Notes under the pieces: generated by a model
What the model saw: only the letters and a program-made list of their open reading frames with translations
The model's database searches: none
What the model was told of the DNA's origin: nothing
DNA from: Dictyobacter formicarum
GTDB lineage: Bacteria > Chloroflexota > Ktedonobacteria > Ktedonobacterales > Ktedonobacteraceae
Assembly (NCBI RefSeq): GCF_016587435.1
Contig: NZ_BNJJ01000025.1
Span: forward strand, 1 to 64,000
Length of the DNA stretch: 64,000 nt
Direction: 5' to 3'
Position numbers and translations under genes: made by a program
In this document: positions 27,001 to 36,956 of the stretch, in pieces
How positions within the stretch are numbered: the stretch's first letter is position 1
How the letters are laid out: each line of letters begins with the position of its first letter

Positions 27001-29493
27001 ATGCAGCGAGAGCAAAAGCCAATGATGAATATACAAGAGCAACGGCCTCGTATCCAGGGATTGAGCACACGCGAAGTTGAGGAGCGGCGCGCACGCGGAC
27101 TAGGATGTGTGCCGCCCCCCGCCACTGGTCGCTCATACCTGCGGATAGTACGCGAGAATGTACTGAACACAGTCAACACTATCCTCTTCTCTATCGCGCT
27201 GGCTCTTGTTGTGCTGGGACAATACCTGGATGCCTTAATCTCAGTTGGTGTGATCTCATTCAACATGATCATCAGCCTGATTCAAGAAGTGCGGGCGAAG
27301 CGGACACTTGACCGTATTGCTTTGTTAACGCGTCCGAAGGCATTGGTGCTGCGTGACGGACGAGAGCAACTGATCGAGCCAGAGGCACTGGTAGTCGGTG
27401 ATATTCTGGTTATGCGTCCCGGCGATCAGATCATCGTAGATGGACCACTGGTAGGAGATGGATGTGTTGAGGTTGATGAGTCGTTGCTGACGGGCGAAGC
27501 GGATCCCATGACCAAGCGCGAAGGGGACAAGCTCTACTCAGGTACATTTTGTGTCACCGGTCGTGCATATTACCGAGCGGAACATGTCGGGATACAGAGC
27601 GTCGCAGGAACGCTAACCGTCCGAGCCCGAGCCTACCGTGCAACATTTACGCCACTGCAGCGCGAAATCGCCCTGATTATCCGCACCCTACTTTTCGTAG
27701 CCATCTTTCTAGAAATACTGCTGGCAGCTGCCGCAACCATCAGTGTTATTCCTATTGTGGAAACGGTACGCATGGCCATGGTCATCATAGGTATCGTACC
27801 AAACGGATTATTCCTCTCCATTAGTGTAGCCTATGCTCTGGGAGCCGTTCGCATTGCTGGTAAAGGGACGCTGGTACAAAAATTCAACGCCATCGAATCG
27901 CTTAGTCACGTTGACGTGCTCTGTACTGATAAAACGGGAACACTGACCACAAATACACTTGAACTTGCAGCTTTGCACCCCTATGGCATCGACGAAGCCA
28001 GGTTACGGCTCCTGCTGGGAAGCTACTGCGCGCACCTCTCGAACCAGAACGCGACCAGCACAGCCATCGGAGCCGCATGCTGCGAGCAAGCCCTGCACGA
28101 ATTATCCGTGTGGCAGGAGATCCCATTCTCTTCGGCGCGCAAGTGGGGCGCACTGAGAATGGCTGACACCGCGATGGAGGGGACATATGTGCTAGGAGCA
28201 CCAGATACGCTCCAACCATATCTAACCACCGACGCAGACCTGGGAACCTTTCTCGAAACAGAGACAAAGCAAGGACGACGCGTACTTCTCTTTGTCCACG
28301 CTGATGAGCCCATGTGCCAACAAGCGTACAAAGGTGAAGCCTACTTGCCCTCCGATTTGAGGCCACTGGGCGCAATCAGCCTGCGCGACAAATTGCGTCC
28401 CGAAGCGCGCGAAACGCTGGAGCAATTTGCCACGTTAGGAATACAGATCAAAATCATCTCTGGCGACCATCCCCAGACAGTAGCAAGGATCGCCCAACAA
28501 CTTGGACTGGAAGACAAGGCCAGTCCCCTCTCAGGAGCAGAACTCGACGTCCTGGACGACGCACAGCTCGCGCAGCGAGTAGAAGAAACAATGATCTTTG
28601 GTCGTATTACTCCTCAACAAAAGGAGCGTATCGTGCAGGCACTACACCGCCGCAACCACTATGTGGCCATGATCGGAGACGGCGTAAATGACGTCCTGGC
28701 GCTCAAACAAGCCAAACTAGGCATTGCTATGCAGAGCGGTAGCCAGGCCACGCGAGGGGTAGCCGATCTGATATTGCTCCACGACACATTTGCCTCGCTA
28801 CCGTCAGCAGTACACGAAGGGCAACGTATCCGCAACGGCATGCAAGACATCCTGAAGCTCTTTTTAGCGCGCGTAGCCTCCGTCACGCTCCTTCTCATCT
28901 CGATTACCTTTATCGGCGGTATCCCTTTCCAGCCCCGGCAAACCTCACTGCTCACCTTCTTCACGGTAGCAGTACCAACACTAGCGCTGGCATACTGGGC
29001 TCGCCCCGAACGCATTCCGAACGAAAGCATAATTCGTTCACTGGTTCGCTTCGTCCTACCTGTCTCCATAACGATGTGTCTGATCGCTATTGGCGTCTAC
29101 CTTAGTGTACTGATTCCTGCCGCACTCACATCCCCGGTACCGACCAACCCCTATCGCGAGGGACCACTACCATTGGCGCAGACAGCCATGACCATATTTC
29201 TCGTGTTCTGCGGGTTCCTGCTCGTGCTTTTTGTCGAGCCCCCGAACCGCGCCAGACCGGGACAGAAGGGACCATATAGCAACTGGCTTCCCACTCTGAT
29301 GGTGTTGATGCTCCTCATCTGTTTTATCGGCGTACTATCCATTTCCTCATTGCGTACACTATTCAACCTGCAGGCATTAAGCCTTGTTGCCTACCTGTTA
29401 ATTAGCGCAGCCACACTGCTCTGGGCGGTACTGATGTGGATTATCTGGCGTTTCCATCTCTTCGAGCGCTTATTTGGAAATACCGAGGAATGA
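27001..29493 (+). CDS. P-type cation-transporting ATPase
   Basis: 830 residues. Actuator motif LLTGEADPMTK with TGE at ~164-166, phosphorylation motif CTDKTGTLTTN with Asp310, and hinge MIGDGVNDVLALKQAKLG (~557-575). About ten membrane segments: two before the actuator, two between actuator and Asp310 including VIIGIVPNGLFLSISVAYAL (which supplies the P of the ion site), and six at the C-terminus. It resembles the CtpE-like cation ATPases rather than heavy-metal types, since no CPC motif or N-terminal metal domain is present; ion identity (Ca2+, Mg2+, Mn2+ or K+) cannot be read. ATG 27001 follows AGGAAAA; ATG-ATG at 27022 is an alternative. Closely downstream of the STAND gene, perhaps co-transcribed. 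Confidence 0.9.
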   Translation: MQREQKPMMNIQEQRPRIQGLSTREVEERRARGLGCVPPPATGRSYLRIVRENVLNTVNTILFSIALALVVLGQYLDALISVGVISFNMIISLIQEVRAKRTLDRIALLTRPKALVLRDGREQLIEPEALVVGDILVMRPGDQIIVDGPLVGDGCVEVDESLLTGEADPMTKREGDKLYSGTFCVTGRAYYRAEHVGIQSVAGTLTVRARAYRATFTPLQREIALIIRTLLFVAIFLEILLAAAATISVIPIVETVRMAMVIIGIVPNGLFLSISVAYALGAVRIAGKGTLVQKFNAIESLSHVDVLCTDKTGTLTTNTLELAALHPYGIDEARLRLLLGSYCAHLSNQNATSTAIGAACCEQALHELSVWQEIPFSSARKWGALRMADTAMEGTYVLGAPDTLQPYLTTDADLGTFLETETKQGRRVLLFVHADEPMCQQAYKGEAYLPSDLRPLGAISLRDKLRPEARETLEQFATLGIQIKIISGDHPQTVARIAQQLGLEDKASPLSGAELDVLDDAQLAQRVEETMIFGRITPQQKERIVQALHRRNHYVAMIGDGVNDVLALKQAKLGIAMQSGSQATRGVADLILLHDTFASLPSAVHEGQRIRNGMQDILKLFLARVASVTLLLISITFIGGIPFQPRQTSLLTFFTVAVPTLALAYWARPERIPNESIIRSLVRFVLPVSITMCLIAIGVYLSVLIPAALTSPVPTNPYREGPLPLAQTAMTIFLVFCGFLLVLFVEPPNRARPGQKGPYSNWLPTLMVLMLLICFIGVLSISSLRTLFNLQALSLVAYLLISAATLLWAVLMWIIWRFHLFERLFGNTEE

Positions 29494-29614
29494 CAGTAGA
29501 GGCTAATTGAGAAGCAACCCAAGCTTCTCTGGATACCCTGGAGTATTCAGTCGTCTTTGCTTACGCATTGTGTTTTCACTTCTCAGTTCGAGGGTTCTCA
29601 TCCGGAAAATTTTT

Positions 29615-29642
29615 TTGACACATCAGAAATTCATGATATAAT
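29615..29642 (+). promoter_or_regulatory. Perfect-consensus sigma-70 promoter
   Basis: TTGACA at 29615-29620, 16-bp spacer, TATAAT at 29637-29642. Both hexamers are perfect. It faces the monooxygenase gene whose start is ~200 bp downstream, leaving a long leader with no obvious riboswitch. The rest of 29494-29839 holds no gene. Confidence 0.65.
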
Positions 29643-29839
29643 CAATAAAACATGGTTTGCTGATGTATGCAAGTAGAGGGATAGAGATAGATGATGACAC
29701 ACCAATCGAGATAAGCAGTGATGGCGTGCCAGACCTGTTCCGACCGAACTGAAAAGGAGAGCTTGCTTGTCACGCATTGCCATTGTACCCTGCGACAGGA
29801 TGATTCGATTGCGACACCATTCCAACAAGGAGGCCATCT

Positions 29840-30534
29840 ATGTTCTCAGTCCTTTTTGAGGTCCACCCGAAATCAGATCAATGGGACGCCTATCTAGGTT
29901 ACGCCAAGATGCTCAGGCCAGAGTTAGAGCAGGTAGACGGCTTTGTTGACAACATCCGCTACAAGAGTCTTACCCGACAGGGATGGATTCTGTCGCTGTC
30001 GAACTGGCGCGACGAGAAGTCGGTCGTCCGCTGGCGCACTCGCATGCGGCATCACGAGGTGCAGGAGAAAGGTCGCGGTGAAGTCTTTCTTGATTATCAT
30101 CTGAGAGTCGGCCAACTGACACAAGACACCAGGTTGTGCCCGACGGCTATGCATTGCAGGAACAACGACTGGACGAGACGGAGACAGGTGAGGGCACCAC
30201 AGTCACGCTGATTGACGCCAAACGGCCGCCCGAATGGGTGAAGGAGGCCAGTCCTGAAGATGTTGCTCAATGGTTGGGCCTTGCACCTCATGCCTCTGGT
30301 TTTGTCTCCTGGGATGTATTCGACGCCGTCCTGACGCCCGGCGATATCGTCCTACTCGTGTGCTGGCGTGATCAGGCTGCCGCTATAGCCTTTGAGGAGA
30401 TGGTTTTATTGCAGGATCGTGCAAGGCTTCGCCGCGTTCGGATTGTGCGTGACTACAGCATGTTTGATCGGCGCGAGGCCCCGCAATACTACCCTGACGT
30501 GAGAAGCTTCCGAACGGACCTATCCAGCGAGTGA
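29840..30534 (+). pseudogene. Antibiotic-biosynthesis-monooxygenase-like protein, split by a frameshift
   Basis: Two adjoining frames make one protein. The first, from ATG 29840 (AAGGAGG upstream), begins MFSVLFEVHPKSDQWDAYLG and ends its homologous part at HLRVGQLTQDT; the second continues VPDGYALQEQRLDETE through SGFVSWDVFDAVLTPGDIVL to the stop at 30534. The switch lies at 30129-30133: adding one C to ACACC would restore a single ~231-residue frame reading DTQVVPDGY. Each half is an ABM-type ferredoxin-like domain, so the intact gene encodes a two-domain ABM protein. ABM proteins often oxidise polyketides or degrade heme-like compounds. A one-base loss or a sequencing error are both possible. 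Confidence 0.75.
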
Positions 30535-30719
30535 AATAAGACGATACAGGCTAATCCTCTTATGAAGGAAACCGAAAAACAGATGATTTAGACATGCATG
30601 GCCATAAGACTTGCTATTATTCCATTCCTTGTCACTTATCCGCGCAAGATCTCTTCAGTTCTCAATATGACAGCGCGAATCCAGGCATAATCATGGTCGC
30701 GTTTGATATAGTAGACACA

Positions 30720-30822
30720 TTGACACTCTCCCGGCTAAAGCCAGGGAGATTCTTCTTTCATCCATCCAGCTTGCCCCATGGTCTTGCAACCAGGAAGTAG
30801 AGGCCAGGTGTCCAGAAGCGTT
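30720..30822 (-). ncRNA. Predicted omega RNA 3' region of the TnpB element
   Basis: The stretch from the tnpB stop to the element end contains the terminal hairpin CTCCCTGGCT-TT-AGCCGGGAG at ~30726-30749 followed by AGTGTCAA. By comparison with ISDra2 the omega RNA would begin inside the tnpB 3' end and finish here, with the guide taken from the flanking host DNA. Confidence 0.55.
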
Positions 30823-31959
30823 TTACGCACTCAGCGGTACGTTGGTTCCTGCCTGCCCGGCAGTACCGTCATCAATAGCTTTCTTCAGGATGTTGCGCGC
30901 CGCATTTTCATCGCGATCCATGACCAGCCCACAACTCGGGCACACATGGGTGCGCACACTCAACGACTTCTTGACCAGCGTTTTGCACTGCGAACAGTGC
31001 TGGCTGGTGAAACGCGGCGCTACCTTGATAATCGGGATAGCATGCAATGTTCCATAATAGCTCACCCAGGCCAGGAAGCGGCCCCAGGAGGCATCACTGA
31101 TCGCTTTGGCCAGGTGCCTGTTGCGAACCATGTTGGCGATCTTCAAGTCTTCAAAGGCAATCAGGTCGTGAGACGTGACGAGCGCGTTTGCCTGCTTTCT
31201 GGCAAAATCTTCACGCTGCCTCTGCACTTTCAGATGCGCCCTGGCTAACCTCTTGCGGGCCTTGAGCCGGTTCCTTGAGCCTTTGTTCGTGCGCGAGAGC
31301 CGACGCTGCAGGTGTTTCAAGCGCTTCTCGGCTTTGCGCAGGTAGCGGGGATTGTCGACGGTGGTGCCATTAGAGTCAGTGGTGTAGGCATTCAGGCCTA
31401 CATCAATACCCACGATCGCCCCAGTTGGGCGATGCTCAATCACCCGCTCCGCCTGGACACAAAACTGGATAGAGTATCCATCCGCTCGTTTGATCAGACG
31501 GACCCGTTTGATCTGTGTGATGGGAAAAGTTTCAATGGCGCGCGTGCCGACCAAACGCAAGCGTCCAATGCCGCAGCCATCCTTGAAGGTGATATGGCGC
31601 CCATCGGGCTCGAGCTTCCAGCCGGACTTTTTATACTCGACACTGCGGGTGTGCTTCGCGAATTTCGGGTAGCCTTTCTTGCCTGGTTTCCTGGCTTTGC
31701 AGTTGGCGTAGAACCGGGAAATCGCCGCCCAAGCGCGATCGGCTGCCACTTGACGAGCGGTGGAGTTGAGCTGATTGGCAAAGGCGTAGTCGTGAGCAAG
31801 GATCGCGCAATACTTCTGCAGGTCATTCTGTCCCATGCCACGCACATCCATCCACAAGCGCAGGCACTTGTTGCGAATAAACTGACAGACCCGAATGGCT
31901 TCATCAATGGCAGCGTATTGTGCTCTGGAGCCAGCGAGCTTGTATTCGTAGGTCAACAT
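30823..31959 (-). CDS. tnpB: TnpB, RNA-guided DNA endonuclease (IS605/IS1341 type)
   Basis: 378 residues, complete. RuvC residues: Asp in IVGIDVGLNAYTTDS (~187), Glu in LIAFEDLKIANM (~278), Asp in GLVMDRDENAARN (~355). Zinc ribbon: HCSQCKTL and HVCPSCGLV. The N-terminal start MLTYEYKLAG and YKKSGWKLEPDGRHI are typical. With intact catalytic residues and both element ends it may be an active guide-dependent nuclease. It is only ~33% or so alike the IS607-type protein at 4453 by eye (different N-terminal region), so these are separate acquisitions. A C-terminal extension GQAGTNVPLSA overlaps the start of the predicted omega RNA. Confidence 0.92.
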   Translation of the reverse strand: MLTYEYKLAGSRAQYAAIDEAIRVCQFIRNKCLRLWMDVRGMGQNDLQKYCAILAHDYAFANQLNSTARQVAADRAWAAISRFYANCKARKPGKKGYPKFAKHTRSVEYKKSGWKLEPDGRHITFKDGCGIGRLRLVGTRAIETFPITQIKRVRLIKRADGYSIQFCVQAERVIEHRPTGAIVGIDVGLNAYTTDSNGTTVDNPRYLRKAEKRLKHLQRRLSRTNKGSRNRLKARKRLARAHLKVQRQREDFARKQANALVTSHDLIAFEDLKIANMVRNRHLAKAISDASWGRFLAWVSYYGTLHAIPIIKVAPRFTSQHCSQCKTLVKKSLSVRTHVCPSCGLVMDRDENAARNILKKAIDDGTAGQAGTNVPLSA

Positions 31960-32026
31960 GGGTGCCTCCTTGCGTTTGCTGTGGTGTTGTGCGATAATTA
32001 TACATCACAATTATGATGCATGTCAA

Positions 32027-32270
32027 GGAGAGAAAAAGCAATGGAGAAGATGGTGCGAACCAATCTCTATCTACCAACCTATGTACCAATTTAAAAAGCT
32101 AAAAATCATCAAACGGGGGCTTTCTCGCTCGCTTTTTGTAAGTGAGGGCAGATCGGGTCGTCATGCCGAGAGGTATGCTCCTTGGCGGTGAGCCTCTTCT
32201 TTGGTATACTTCCTGGTGTTGGGAGGAATTGAAGGGTTGTTGGGAACAATGCAGATACAAGGAAGGTCCG
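32027..32270 (+). promoter_or_regulatory. Leader region of the LAL regulator
   Basis: Between the TnpB element and the regulator start. A T-rich stretch and GGTATACTTCC near 32204-32215 could be a -10 region. No other gene is supported; longer upstream readings of the regulator lack a ribosome site. Confidence 0.3.
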
Positions 32271-35200
32271 ATGGGAAGAGCACCCCTTCACGCCCTGATC
32301 TGGTCCAAAGAGCAGCGCCTCTACGAGTTGTACACCCAGGGTCAGATTGAGCAACGTTTTCAACCAGCGGAGGAAGCCGCCTGGCTGGCCTGGCTCCGCG
32401 AGGTGTCCGCCTTTGCTTTCCACGGCAAAGGCGGCTCGCTCAATGTCTACCTGGAGAAGAGGCCACGTGGAGGTGCGTACTGGTATGCCTACCATACCAA
32501 AGAGGGCCGCACCCGCAAGCGCTATCTCGGACAAACGGAAAGCCTCAGGCTCTCGCGGTTAGAGGAGACGGCGCGCTCGCTCTTGCACGCGCAGCCGCCT
32601 GCGACCACGACCGAGCAGGGGATGATGCTGCTCTCCAGCCGACTTGCTCCGCCGCGACTGCCGAACGCCCTGGTGGAGCGCGAACGCTTGCTGACTGCCC
32701 TCAATGAGGCGCTTTCGACACCGCTGACCTTGCTCTCTGCCTCGGCGGGCTGGGGCAAGACCACGCTGCTCTCGGTTTGGGCGCGCCGGCAAAAAAAGAC
32801 GCAGGTGGCCTGGCTCTCGCCGGACGAACTGGACAACAGCCCGACACGCTTCTGGGTCGCGCTGATCGCGGCCCTGCGCCGCTGCCCTGATCTTCCAGCG
32901 AACTTTGGGGAAAACGTGGTGGCACAGTTGCAATCGCCCCAGCCACCGCCGTTTTCCTCCTGTCTTTCCGTGCTTCTCCATGAGCTGGAAAGCCAGCAGG
33001 TGTATCCTACTCCCATCGTCCTCATTCTGGACGATTATCAGGTGATAGAAGAGTCGGTCATTCACCAGAGCATGGCCTTCTTCCTGGAGCATCTGCCCGC
33101 TCATCTGCATCTGATCCTCTCCAGCCGCGTGGACCCAGACCTGCCCCTTGCGCGTCTACGAGCCCACGGGCAGTTAACCGAGATTCGTGCGGACGAGCTG
33201 CGCTTCCAGGAGGGCGAAGCGAATCAGTTTTTGGACAAGATGCTCTCCCCACCGCTCTCGGAAGAAGAGTTACAGCGGCTGGTGAGCCGGACGGAAGGCT
33301 GGATCGCTGGTCTGCACCTGGTCGCGCTCACTATGCAGAAGCGTGAGGATCGCACAGCATACCTTGAGACATTGACCGGTAGTCAGCGGTATCTGCTGGA
33401 CTATGTGCAGGAGGACATCCTGGCACGTCTGTCCCCCGATACGCGCGACTTTTTACTCCATATCGCCATCCTCTCGCGTCTGGACGCTGCTGTGTGCCAG
33501 GCCGTCACCGCCGCACCAACGAAGGCGGTCAGTCAGCACATGCTCGCGTTGCTGGAGCGAGCGAACCTCTTCCTGGTGCCCCTGGATGAGGAGCGGCGCA
33601 CCTATCGGCTGCATGATCTCTTTCGTGAAGCCCTGCTCTCGGCGCTCTACACCAGCCAACCAGAGATGGTGTCGCTCTTGCACCGCCGGGCCGCCGGCTT
33701 TTATGAGGCCGAGGGGCAGTGGGCCGAGGCCATTACCCATGCGCTTGCCGGAGCTTCCTTCTCCACGGCAGCGCGGCTGATGGAGCAGACCGTCGAGCAG
33801 TTCTGGATGCGTGGAGAGGCGGCGACGATGGCGTGCTGGGTGCTGGCGCTGCCTGATCCGCTGGTGCGCGAACACACAGGCCTGGCGCTCACCACAGCGC
33901 TCTACCTGCTCCACCCCGTCACCTATTCGACCCGTGAGCAGCGCGAACGTCGCCACCAGCAGGTGAGGCAGCTCATGGCGCGGGTCGAAGCCGCCCTGCA
34001 GCATCAAGCGAACGAGACCAACCAGGAGATCCTGGCTACACGCGCAGGCTCGGCCTTTCTCTCCATCGATCTGGAGGCCCGCGAGGCCTCGGAGGCTCTG
34101 CTGCATCGGCGCCTGCGCCTGTTACGTGCGGGGATGACCTTGTATGAGGCGATAGAGGCCTCGGCGTATGAGCGCTTGCCCGCCCTCCATCAGGAGATGC
34201 AGGAGCTTGACCAGGACGAGGAGATCATCTGGCACATGCTCCCGCTCTTCTGTAACGTCGTCTACTACACGGCCCGGCAAGAGAGAGCGAAGCTTTTGCC
34301 GCAACTGCTGGACGCCAGAGAACGAGTGCGCCGGGCGGGAAGCCACTTTGCGGCTACCAGAGTCATACAGTGGTTAGTGCTCTCGGCAGAAGAGGCAGGA
34401 CAGTTGCGCCTGGCCTATCAGGAGAGCCTGGCTGCCCTCGAACTGATCGAGCAGACGGCGAGCTATGCTCTGCTTAAAGGGTACTTTAAAGATGTCCTGG
34501 CGATGGTGTTGTACCAGTGGAATCGGCTGGAAGAGGCGCGTGGCTGGCTGCGAACAGTCATTCAGGATGCTGCTACCTGGCAACAGAGTGATTTACTCCT
34601 GTCGGGATACATCCACTTGATGCGAGTCGAGTTGGCGAGAGGAGACCTATCTGCTGTCCAGCAAGCGCTGCAAGAGATTGAGCAGATGGAAGGATATCAC
34701 CGCCGGAACTGGCTGCCCATCATGCGGGCACAGTGGTGGCTGGCCCAGGGACAGATGAAGGAAGCAACCGACTGGGCAGGGAGCATGGTCTTTCCAGAAG
34801 GGGCATGGGAACGCAGCCTGTATGACGCTTTCCCGGTCGTGATGCGGGTGTATTTTGCAGAGCTTCGTTGGACAGAGGCGCTGGGGTTGCTGGAGCGCTT
34901 TAGCGGGGGTCTGGGTCGTTCGGCCAACAGCAGGATCACCCTCACGTATCTGGCCCAGTACCTGGTGGCGCTGCACCACGCAGGCCAGAACGAGCAAGCC
35001 CACGAGGTCGCGGCGCGCCTGTTTGTCTTGACCGAACCAGAGGGCTACCTGCGCGTGTACCTGGACGAAGGCGAACCGATGCGCCAGGCACTTGAGGCAC
35101 TGCTCACTTCGCACTCCCAGCAGCATGAGTTGGCTCCCTCCACCAGAGCCTCCATCTCAAAGCTGTTGGTCGTTTTCGAGCAAGAGCGGCAAGGCGCAGG

Positions 35201-35471
35201 CACATCCCTGGCGGCACCCACTCCCAAGCCTGCTCTTTCCTCTGAGCAGCAGGCATCGGCTGTTTTCTCCGCGCCGGGTGCTTCCCTGACCCGGCGTGAG
35301 CAGGAAGTCTTGCGCCTGCTGGCCACCGGAGCCTCCAATCAGGAGATCGCCCAGACTCTGGTGATCGAGCTGCCCACCGTCAAGAAACATGTCAGTAACC
35401 TGCTCGGCAAGCTGCGAGCCTCTAGCCGCACGCAGGCGATTAGCCGGGCACATGCCCTCTCACTGCTCTAA
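32271..35471 (+). CDS. Large LuxR-family ATP-dependent regulator (LAL) with an extra N-terminal module
   Basis: 1066 residues from ATG 32271 (AAGGAAGG upstream). Residues 1-~110 form a module with [19 protein letters not shown] and [19 protein letters not shown]. Next is the STAND NTPase: [15 protein letters not shown]alker A near 165 and [13 protein letters not shown]alker B near 255, with the typical [21 protein letters not shown] long TPR-like helical region follows, then the LuxR HTH at the end: [19 protein letters not shown] and [17 protein letters not shown]. MalT-type proteins oligomerise on ATP and inducer binding to activate transcription. Targets are unknown; a small conserved gene follows at 35668. 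Confidence 0.9.
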   Translation: MGRAPLHALIWSKEQRLYELYTQGQIEQRFQPAEEAAWLAWLREVSAFAFHGKGGSLNVYLEKRPRGGAYWYAYHTKEGRTRKRYLGQTESLRLSRLEETARSLLHAQPPATTTEQGMMLLSSRLAPPRLPNALVERERLLTALNEALSTPLTLLSASAGWGKTTLLSVWARRQKKTQVAWLSPDELDNSPTRFWVALIAALRRCPDLPANFGENVVAQLQSPQPPPFSSCLSVLLHELESQQVYPTPIVLILDDYQVIEESVIHQSMAFFLEHLPAHLHLILSSRVDPDLPLARLRAHGQLTEIRADELRFQEGEANQFLDKMLSPPLSEEELQRLVSRTEGWIAGLHLVALTMQKREDRTAYLETLTGSQRYLLDYVQEDILARLSPDTRDFLLHIAILSRLDAAVCQAVTAAPTKAVSQHMLALLERANLFLVPLDEERRTYRLHDLFREALLSALYTSQPEMVSLLHRRAAGFYEAEGQWAEAITHALAGASFSTAARLMEQTVEQFWMRGEAATMACWVLALPDPLVREHTGLALTTALYLLHPVTYSTREQRERRHQQVRQLMARVEAALQHQANETNQEILATRAGSAFLSIDLEAREASEALLHRRLRLLRAGMTLYEAIEASAYERLPALHQEMQELDQDEEIIWHMLPLFCNVVYYTARQERAKLLPQLLDARERVRRAGSHFAATRVIQWLVLSAEEAGQLRLAYQESLAALELIEQTASYALLKGYFKDVLAMVLYQWNRLEEARGWLRTVIQDAATWQQSDLLLSGYIHLMRVELARGDLSAVQQALQEIEQMEGYHRRNWLPIMRAQWWLAQGQMKEATDWAGSMVFPEGAWERSLYDAFPVVMRVYFAELRWTEALGLLERFSGGLGRSANSRITLTYLAQYLVALHHAGQNEQAHEVAARLFVLTEPEGYLRVYLDEGEPMRQALEALLTSHSQQHELAPSTRASISKLLVVFEQERQGAGTSLAAPTPKPALSSEQQASAVFSAPGASLTRREQEVLRLLATGASNQEIAQTLVIELPTVKKHVSNLLGKLRASSRTQAISRAHALSLL

Positions 35472-35667
35472 CGAGATTCCTCCCAACAGGTGGCCTTCCT
35501 CCTCAGGCAACTACACCCTTTGGCATACTTTTGACGACTGTGCAATGGCTCGCGTTTTGCTATACTTTGTGAAGACGCGACGGAGAGGCAATGGTGATTT
35601 TCCATGGTTCGCCTTTCCAGGCACGGCGCGGAGGCCGTGAAACGCGAGAGATCAGCGGAGGAGGAAG

Positions 35668-35904
35668 ATGTACTACGCAATACGTGTCAAAGGGCACCTG
35701 GACCCGTCCTGGCAAGACCGCTTTGGCGGACTCTGCATCGAGCAGCAGGAGACCGGGACGACGCTGCTCTCGGGGGCGCTGCCGGATCAGGCCGCGCTGC
35801 ATGGGATACTCCTACAGATCATCCGTCTCGGTTTGACCCTGCTCTCGCTTGAAACGAGCGAGGCGCCGGACGAGGCAGGGGTGATCTCTGATAGAAGCAT
35901 ATGA
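35668..35904 (+). CDS. Small conserved hypothetical protein following the LAL regulator
   Basis: 78 residues, ATG 35668 with GGAGGAGGAAG just upstream. MYYAIRVKGHLDPSWQDRFG is followed by GLCIEQQETGTTLLSGALPD and QAALHGILLQIIRLGLTLLS. The layout (short beta strands, then a helix) resembles small ferredoxin-like proteins; I recall similar genes beside regulators in Ktedonobacteria. Function unknown; in the same direction, ~200 bp after the regulator stop. Confidence 0.65.
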   Translation: MYYAIRVKGHLDPSWQDRFGGLCIEQQETGTTLLSGALPDQAALHGILLQIIRLGLTLLSLETSEAPDEAGVISDRSI

Positions 35905-35989
35905 CAGCATATGACGAGAATAGCACGAGCCCGCAGTCGAACTGCGGCGAAGTTTCCAACCCAAGTTAAGTTCCTATGAGGAGGTTTTT

Positions 35990-36475
35990 ATGAGTCAACT
36001 TGAAAAGAATAGCACCCAGGAGTCCACCACGAGCACCGCCACGAGCAACAAGAATTCCAAGGGATTTACAGCCGAGGAACGAGCCGCGATGAAGGAGCGC
36101 GCCAAAGAGCAGAAGGCGGAAGCGCGCGCTAGCAAGAACAGGGCGGAAGGGGAAAGCGACGTGCTCGCGAAGATCGCCGAGATGCCGGAATCAGACCGCG
36201 CCATAGCCGAGCGACTCCATGAGATCATCAAAGCCAGCGCGCCAGTCCTCGCGCCGAAAACCTGGTACGGGATGCCCGCGTATGCCAGGGACGGCAAGAT
36301 CGTCTGCTTCTTCCAAAGCGCGCAGAAGTTCAACACGAGGTACGCGACACTCGGCTTCAGCGACACGGCGAACCTCGACGATGGCGCCATGTGGCCGGTC
36401 GCCTTCGCGCTGAAGGAGTTAACTGCTACAGAAGAGGCGAAGATTGCTGCGCTCGTGAAGAAAGCGGTGAGCTGA
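35990..36475 (+). CDS. DUF1801-family protein
   Basis: 161 residues. A charged N-terminal segment (to ~50, rich in Lys, Glu, Ala) precedes a DUF1801-like fold: [40 protein letters not shown], then [20 protein letters not shown] and [20 protein letters not shown]1801 proteins resemble the iron chaperone YdhG/frataxin-like fold. ATG 35990 is preceded by GAGGAGG. The N-terminal stretch could be an added coiled segment. Function unknown. Confidence 0.82.
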   Translation: MSQLEKNSTQESTTSTATSNKNSKGFTAEERAAMKERAKEQKAEARASKNRAEGESDVLAKIAEMPESDRAIAERLHEIIKASAPVLAPKTWYGMPAYARDGKIVCFFQSAQKFNTRYATLGFSDTANLDDGAMWPVAFALKELTATEEAKIAALVKKAVS

Positions 36476-36504
36476 GGACTGAACTCGCCACTGGTAGAAA
36501 CGTG

Positions 36505-36651
36505 GACATGACGCTGTCGATTTTCGGGGAAGTATCCTGGCGATTGCATTGCTCCTCTTTTGAGCCTCTTCAGGCAATTGCTCAGCAACTGGCCAGGAAA
36601 AAGGTCCTCCCATCAGCAGAGGAATTCCCCAAAAATCGACAGCGTCATGTC
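36505..36651. repeat. 147-bp miniature element with 27-bp terminal inverted repeats
   Basis: GACATGACGCTGTCGATTTT plus seven further bases at 36505-36531 is the reverse complement (26 of 27) of 36625-36651. The interior of ~93 bp has no gene. Its 3' side abuts the IS110-end relic starting near 36686. No clear flanking duplication. Confidence 0.65.
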
Positions 36652-36685
36652 GACACCTCGCCACATGAATGCCGGGTCTCCCGCT

Positions 36686-36840
36686 CTTTGAAACGTCATG
36701 CGCCGCAGGCGCACCACACCCGATGAAAAAGGAGATTGACGTCTCGCTCTAAACTCAGAGTGACAATCTCTCAGGGAGAAGGCGACCAACGGTATACTGT
36801 GCCACAACGTGTTTTTGAAACTGCACTCTGGTGTCTGGAC
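36686..36840 (+). mobile_element. Relic of the non-coding left end of an IS110-type element
   Basis: The stretch CTTTGAAACGTCATGCGCCG through GTGTTTTTGAAACTG and GGTGTCTGGAC at 36831-36840 matches, with gaps, the reverse complement of 63560-63690, which lies just upstream of the IS110 transposase start at 63421. It ends exactly where the IS6 end (36841) begins, so the IS6 sequence interrupts it. Confidence 0.55.
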
Positions 36841-36937
36841 GGTATTGTCAACTTGGGAACGTAGCTGAACGCTGTGCTAAGATAGTCTCATGAAAATACG
36901 CACTACTGCACCCGACTACAAAGGCTTTCGCTATTCC
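36841..36937 (+). mobile_element. IS6-family left-end remnant (inverted partner of 43812-43947)
   Basis: Begins with the terminal repeat GGTATTGTCAACTTGGG and runs into an ATG at 36890 encoding MKIRTTAPDYKGFRYSP then TAA. The YKGFRFPPEII start is typical of IS6 transposases. 92 bp (36841-36932) match the other fragment at 90 of 92 positions in inverted orientation. Confidence 0.65.
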
Positions 36938-36956
36938 CCGTAAGCAAGGAGTGTCG

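Larger units (their letters stand above)
30720..32021 (-). mobile_element. TnpB-only IS605-like element, complete, with predicted TAM and guide
   Basis: In the gene's direction it begins at 32021, just after TTGAC (32022-32026), with a left-end hairpin CATCA-TAATTG-TGATG around 32004-32019, and ends at 30720 after GAATCTCCCTGGCTTTAGCC and GGGAGAGTGTCAA. The right-end form GAATC...CTTTAG...GTTCAA is what I recall from the ISDra2 omega RNA, so the boundary is credible. The following 20 bases on the minus strand (30719 to 30700) read TGTGTCTACTATATCAAACG and would be the guide. No transposase is inside, so it is an IS1341-type non-autonomous unit. Confidence 0.7.

Noticed and set aside
29494..29839. 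Riboswitch in the long leader after the consensus promoter
   Set aside because: The ~200-nt leader is suggestive, but I see no known aptamer motif or terminator/anti-terminator pair.
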